A stretch of 9,281 nt of DNA from an uncultured Collinsella sp. (lineage in GTDB: Bacteria > Actinomycetota > Coriobacteriia > Coriobacteriales > Coriobacteriaceae). The position numbers and the translations under genes are program-made. The number at the start of each line of letters is the position of its first letter. The stretch's first letter is position 1. A model generated the notes under the pieces. The model saw only the letters and a program-made list of their open reading frames with translations, searched no databases and had not been told where the DNA came from. Positions 6,763-9,281 of this stretch are shown here, piece after piece. The stretch covers positions 1 to 9,281 of the forward strand of contig USKL01000043.1 of NCBI GenBank assembly GCA_900555225.1. Direction: 5' to 3'.

Positions 6763-6955
6763 CCCCGTCCCCTCGCTCAAACGACAGCTCCACAGCACCG
6801 CCAACGCCGCACGCAAGCAGTACAAACGTCACGCCGGCGGCACCGACATCGGCCCTCACGCATCAATCGTTACGCGCTCAACATATGCCTGCGGTATCAT
6901 ATTGCGCCGTGTATCGTTTCCAAACACACGTCTCTATAACGTAACAGGAGATCAC
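6763..6955. promoter_or_regulatory. Divergent promoter region of the ECF operon and glmU
   Basis: This 193-bp gap holds both promoters. The minus-strand one is listed separately. Toward glmU, TATCAT (6895-6900) is the best -10, about 55 bases before the ATG, but its -35 is weak (TTACGC 6870-6875, 19-bp spacing); TATAAC (6936-6941) is closer to the gene but also lacks a -35. The two -10 boxes (TATCAT plus, TATGAT minus) overlap by five bases, so the two promoters would compete. The roughly 125-nt ECF leader was read for cobalamin, TPP and other vitamin riboswitch signatures and none was seen. Confidence 0.5.
6896..6923 (-). promoter_or_regulatory. Candidate promoter of the ECF T-A-S operon
   Basis: On the minus strand TTGGAA (6918-6923) and TATGAT (6896-6901) are separated by 16 bp, matching four and five of six consensus bases. 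Transcription would start near 6889, leaving a leader of about 125 nt before the GTG of the T component. It is the best-formed promoter in the window. Confidence 0.5.
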
Positions 6956-8368
6956 ATGGACGCAACCGCAATTATCCTCGCCGCCGGCGAGGGCACCCGC
7001 ATGAAGTCGAACCACTGCAAGGTTTCGCACAAGATCCTGGGCAAGCCCATGGTCCAGTGGATCGTCGACGCCACCATCAAGGCCGGCTGCAGCCGCGTCG
7101 TGGTCGTCATCGGCAGCCACGCCGACGAGATGCGCGCCCTCATCGACGGCGCCTACGCCAACAGCGCCACCAAGGTCGAGTGCGTCGAGCAGACCGAGCG
7201 CCTGGGCACCGGCCACGCCGTGAAGGTCGCGCTCGAGGCCTGCGGCATCACGCAAGGCCCCGTCGTCGTGCTCAACGGCGACTTGCCGCTCATCACCGCC
7301 GACACCGTCGCCAAGTTCGCGCAGACCGTCGCCACCGGCGAGCTCGCCTGCACCGTCATGACCATGACCCCGCCCGACCCCTTTGGCTACGGCCGCATCA
7401 AGCTGGGCGCCGACGGCCAGATCGAGCGCATCATCGAGCAGAAGGACTGCACGCCCGAGCAGGCCGCCACGCTGCTGGAGTGCAACGCCGGCTGCTACGC
7501 CTTTGACGGCGCGCAGCTCGCCGCCCACATTAACGAGATCGGCAACGACAACGCGCAGTCCGAGTACTACCTGCCCGACATGCTCGAAATCCTCAAGGGT
7601 CACGGCCAGGTGGTCTCCATCTTCCACTGCGACGACTACCGCGACGGCCTGGGCGTCAACAGCCGCATTCAGCTCGCGCAGCTCACCGCCATCGCGCGCG
7701 ACCGCATCAACGAGCACTGGATGGCCGAGGGCGTCACGTTCATCGATCCCACGCAGGCCTGGATCGGTCCCGATGCCGTCATCGGCCGCGACACCGTCGT
7801 GTGGCCGCAGACGCACCTGATCGGCCACGTCACCGTGGGCGAGGAGTGCCAGCTTGGCCCCAACAGCCGCCTCACCGACACCACCGTCGGCAGCGGCTGC
7901 GTCATCGATGAGACTATCGCCATCGAGGCCGTCATCGAGAACGGCGTCGACTGCGGCCCACGCGCCTACCTGCGCCCGGGCACCCACATGCTCGACGGAT
8001 CCAAGGCCGGAACGCACGTGGAAATCAAGAAGTCCACGATCGGCGAGGGCTCCAAGGTGCCGCACCTGTCCTACATCGGCGACACCACTATGGGCTCCGG
8101 CGTCAACGTGGGCGCGGGCTCCATCACCTGCAACTACGATGGCGTGCACAAGCACAAGACCGTCATCGGCAAGGACGCCTTCATCGGTTCCGACACCATG
8201 ATGGTCGCGCCCGCCCAGATCGGCGACGGCGCGCTCGTGGCCGCCGGCTCCGTCATCACCGAGCCGGTCCCGGCAGACGCACTCGGCCTGGGTCGTGCCC
8301 GTCAGGTAAACATTGAGGGCTGGGCCGCCGATTACCGCCGCCGTCTGCACGAGGACGACGAGGTATAA
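6956..8368 (+). CDS. glmU: Bifunctional GlmU: GlcN-1-P acetyltransferase / GlcNAc-1-P uridyltransferase
   Basis: 470-residue cytoplasmic enzyme that acetylates glucosamine-1-phosphate with acetyl-CoA and then couples it to UTP to give UDP-GlcNAc, the precursor of peptidoglycan. N-terminal nucleotidyltransferase domain: LAAGEGTRMKS (8-18), K30 in GKPM, QTERLGTGHAV (79-89), NGDLPL (107-112), YGRI (145-148), NAGCYAF (177-183), N235. The C-terminal left-handed beta-helix (about 255-445) shows hexapeptide rhythm, LRPG (339-342), the catalytic histidine H370 in KVPHLSYIGD, and NYDG (393-396). Length is normal and all key residues are present. The ATG at 6956 has AGGAG (6946-6950) 5 nt upstream; the frame is open further 5' but that part does not resemble GlmU. 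It is followed by a terminator and then prs, a neighbour pair common in Gram-positive bacteria. Confidence 0.97.
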   Translation: MDATAIILAAGEGTRMKSNHCKVSHKILGKPMVQWIVDATIKAGCSRVVVVIGSHADEMRALIDGAYANSATKVECVEQTERLGTGHAVKVALEACGITQGPVVVLNGDLPLITADTVAKFAQTVATGELACTVMTMTPPDPFGYGRIKLGADGQIERIIEQKDCTPEQAATLLECNAGCYAFDGAQLAAHINEIGNDNAQSEYYLPDMLEILKGHGQVVSIFHCDDYRDGLGVNSRIQLAQLTAIARDRINEHWMAEGVTFIDPTQAWIGPDAVIGRDTVVWPQTHLIGHVTVGEECQLGPNSRLTDTTVGSGCVIDETIAIEAVIENGVDCGPRAYLRPGTHMLDGSKAGTHVEIKKSTIGEGSKVPHLSYIGDTTMGSGVNVGAGSITCNYDGVHKHKTVIGKDAFIGSDTMMVAPAQIGDGALVAAGSVITEPVPADALGLGRARQVNIEGWAADYRRRLHEDDEV

Positions 8369-8385
8369 CGTTTTACCAAGCATCT

Positions 8386-8420
8386 AAGGAGCTGTTCCCG
8401 TGGGGGGCGGCTCCTTTTTC
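8386..8420 (+). terminator. Intrinsic terminator of glmU
   Basis: AAGGAGC (8386-8392) pairs with GCTCCTT (8410-8416); the stem continues through G-U and G-C pairs (CCC 8397-8399 with GGG 8403-8405) to a tight loop, and a run of five T (8415-8419) follows. It starts 17 bases after the glmU stop. It separates glmU from prs, so prs needs its own promoter. Confidence 0.88.
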
Positions 8421-8560
8421 TATCGTGACCTGCGCAACCGGATGAGTGGTCGGTTCGTGTCCGTTGACGGTAAAGACGTTATCAGGACTCGATAAACCCC
8501 GTCGCGCGGTTACAATGCAAAAAGGCATCTATATGGCATTCGATATAAAGGAGAAGGGTA
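8421..8560 (+). promoter_or_regulatory. prs leader with candidate -10 box
   Basis: TACAAT (8511-8516), about 45 bases before the prs ATG, is the best -10 and resembles the one proposed for folP-folK, also preceded by a GC-rich CGCGCGG stretch. No good -35 sits at 16-18 bp (a TTGACG at 8464-8469 is too far upstream for this box). AAAGGAG (8547-8553) supplies the ribosome binding site for the ATG at 8561. Confidence 0.4.
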
Positions 8561-8839
8561 ATGCCGATTAATGATCCCGAGAAGTCGGAGAATATGCGCA
8601 AGTCCATCCGCGTGTATTCCGGTTCCTCCAACCGTCCCCTCGCTCAGAAGATTGCTGAGTACCTTGGGGTCGAGCTTTCGGGCCTTACGCTAAAGCAGTT
8701 CGCCAACGGTGAGATTTACGCCCGCTACGACGAGACCGTCCGCGGCGCCGACGTCTTCCTGATTCAGTCCGTGGCCGGCGGCAACGTCAACGACATGCTC
8801 ATGGAGGTGCTGGTGGCCGCCGACGCCGCCAAGCGCGCC
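8561..8839 (+). CDS. prs: Ribose-phosphate pyrophosphokinase, N-terminal 93 codons only
   Basis: PRPP synthetase makes phosphoribosyl pyrophosphate from ribose-5-phosphate and ATP for purine, pyrimidine, His, Trp and NAD synthesis. The visible part carries the expected N-terminal landmarks: VYSGSSNRPLAQKIAEYLGV (18-37), FANGEIYARYDETVRG (47-62), DVFLIQS (64-70), and VNDMLMEVLVAADAAKRA (76-93). In PRPP synthetases this should continue into a segment with a pattern like PYYGYARQDRK, the flexible loop, and the PRPP-binding motif, about 230 residues more. None of that is present: the frame runs directly into RecG sequence. The ATG at 8561 has AGGAG 7 nt upstream. Position after glmU is normal. 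The start of the gene looks sound, and the break near 8831-8842 is treated in the findings. Confidence 0.9.
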
Positions 8840-9281
8840 GATTTCTACGAGAAGCTGCTGGCGCCGCTGGGCATCCGTGTGGCGCTGCTGACGGGCAGCG
8901 TGAAGGGCGCGGCGAAAAAGGCCGCGCTGCGGGCCATTGCCGCGGGTGAAGTGGAACTGGTGGTAGGTACTCACGCTGTGCTGAGCGCGGGCGTGGAATT
9001 CGCGCGGCTGGGCTTTGCGGTGACGGACGAGCAGCACCGCTTCGGCGTGCGGCAGCGCGGCCTGTTGGCGGGCAAGGCACAAAGCCCGCACCTGCTGGTC
9101 ATGAGCGCCACGCCCATCCCGCGCACGCTGGGGCTGCTCATGTACGGCGACCTGGATATTTCGGTGCTGGACGAGCTGCCGCCGGGCCGCAAGCCCATCA
9201 AAACGTGGTTCATCACCGGCAAAAAGCGCCGCGACATGTACGGCTTTCTGGACAAGCAGATCGCGGCGGGGCATCAGGTCT
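8840..9281 (+). CDS. recG: ATP-dependent DNA helicase RecG, internal fragment joined in frame to prs
   Basis: RecG unwinds branched DNA and regresses stalled forks. These 147 codons cover only the middle of helicase domain 1: DFYEKLLAPLGIRVALLTGS (94-113 of the joint frame), VVGTHAVLS, the DEQHRFGVRQRG Walker B region, motif III MSATPIPRTLGLLMYGDL, and DELPPGRKPIKTW. DEQH and the YGDLD/DELPPGRKP words separate it from Mfd, which has DEEQRFG. The N-terminal wedge domain and Walker A are absent, and the frame is still open at the window end. Ala codons are GCG in 12 of 18 cases, against 0 of 11 in the prs part, so the DNA looks foreign to its left neighbour. Probably a misjoined piece from another gut bacterium, perhaps a clostridial one. 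Confidence 0.88.

Noticed and set aside
6763..6888. Vitamin riboswitch in the ECF leader
   Set aside because: No cobalamin, TPP or FMN core boxes can be found and the leader is short for a cobalamin element.
6746..6955. N-terminal extension of glmU by 70 codons
   Set aside because: The extension shows no GlmU similarity, overlaps the promoter region, and the ATG at 6956 has AGGAG at the right distance with LAAGEGTRMKS eight residues in.
6878..8383. 501-codon open frame on the minus strand opposite glmU
   Set aside because: It is antisense to a complete GlmU with all catalytic motifs; the translation is a low-complexity Val/Gly/Asp/His pattern produced by C-ending codons on the other strand.
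8690..9274. 194-codon minus-strand frame at the right end
   Set aside because: Antisense to the joined prs-recG frame; it crosses the junction and shows no family motif.
8840..9281. Reading the right-hand fragment as Mfd, which often lies downstream of prs-pth
   Set aside because: DEQHRFGV, YGDLDISVLDELPPGRKPIKTW and the LGIRVALLTGSVKG segment are RecG words; Mfd has DEEQRFGV and a different continuation.

Overview
The window looks like a piece of a Coriobacteriia genome, most likely a Collinsella-type gut actinobacterium. The support is high GC, C-ending codons, a glmU-prs pair, a fused FolP-FolK protein and a three-gene ECF transporter operon with a fused double ATPase. This is inferred from gene content and style; no marker gene fixes the species.

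Layout. At the left edge, on the minus strand, is a folP-folK fusion (1-1577, 3' end outside the window), preceded by a SIR2-family NAD-dependent deacylase gene (1673-2425, minus). Divergent from these is an exonuclease III gene (2539-3357, plus). A 150-bp convergent intergenic region (3358-3507) holds two tandem hairpins, one with a perfect 17-bp inverted repeat. Next comes a minus-strand operon read T-A-S: ECF transmembrane (T) component (5869-6762), fused double ABC ATPase (4226-5869) and substrate-binding S component (3508-4221). The genes are joined by a 1-nt overlap and a 4-nt gap, so translational coupling is likely. The three proteins should form one vitamin- or metal-type importer whose substrate cannot be read from the sequence. 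On the plus strand, glmU (6956-8368) makes UDP-GlcNAc for cell-wall synthesis, ends in a strong intrinsic terminator, and is followed by the start of prs (8561 onward).

The most anomalous part is the right end. The first 93 codons of prs are followed, without loss of frame, by about 147 codons of RecG helicase. Alanine codon choice changes at the same point, from GCC/GCT to mainly GCG. A chimeric assembly junction is the likeliest explanation, so sequence right of about 8840 should not be assumed to belong to this genome.

Other points worth a second look are a 191-bp stretch rich in inverted repeats inside the reading frame of the double-ATPase linker, a roughly 130-residue Ala/Glu/Pro-rich insertion inside the DHPS domain of FolP-FolK, and the hairpins between xthA and the S-component gene. 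I see no tRNA, rRNA, CRISPR array, transposase or phage gene.
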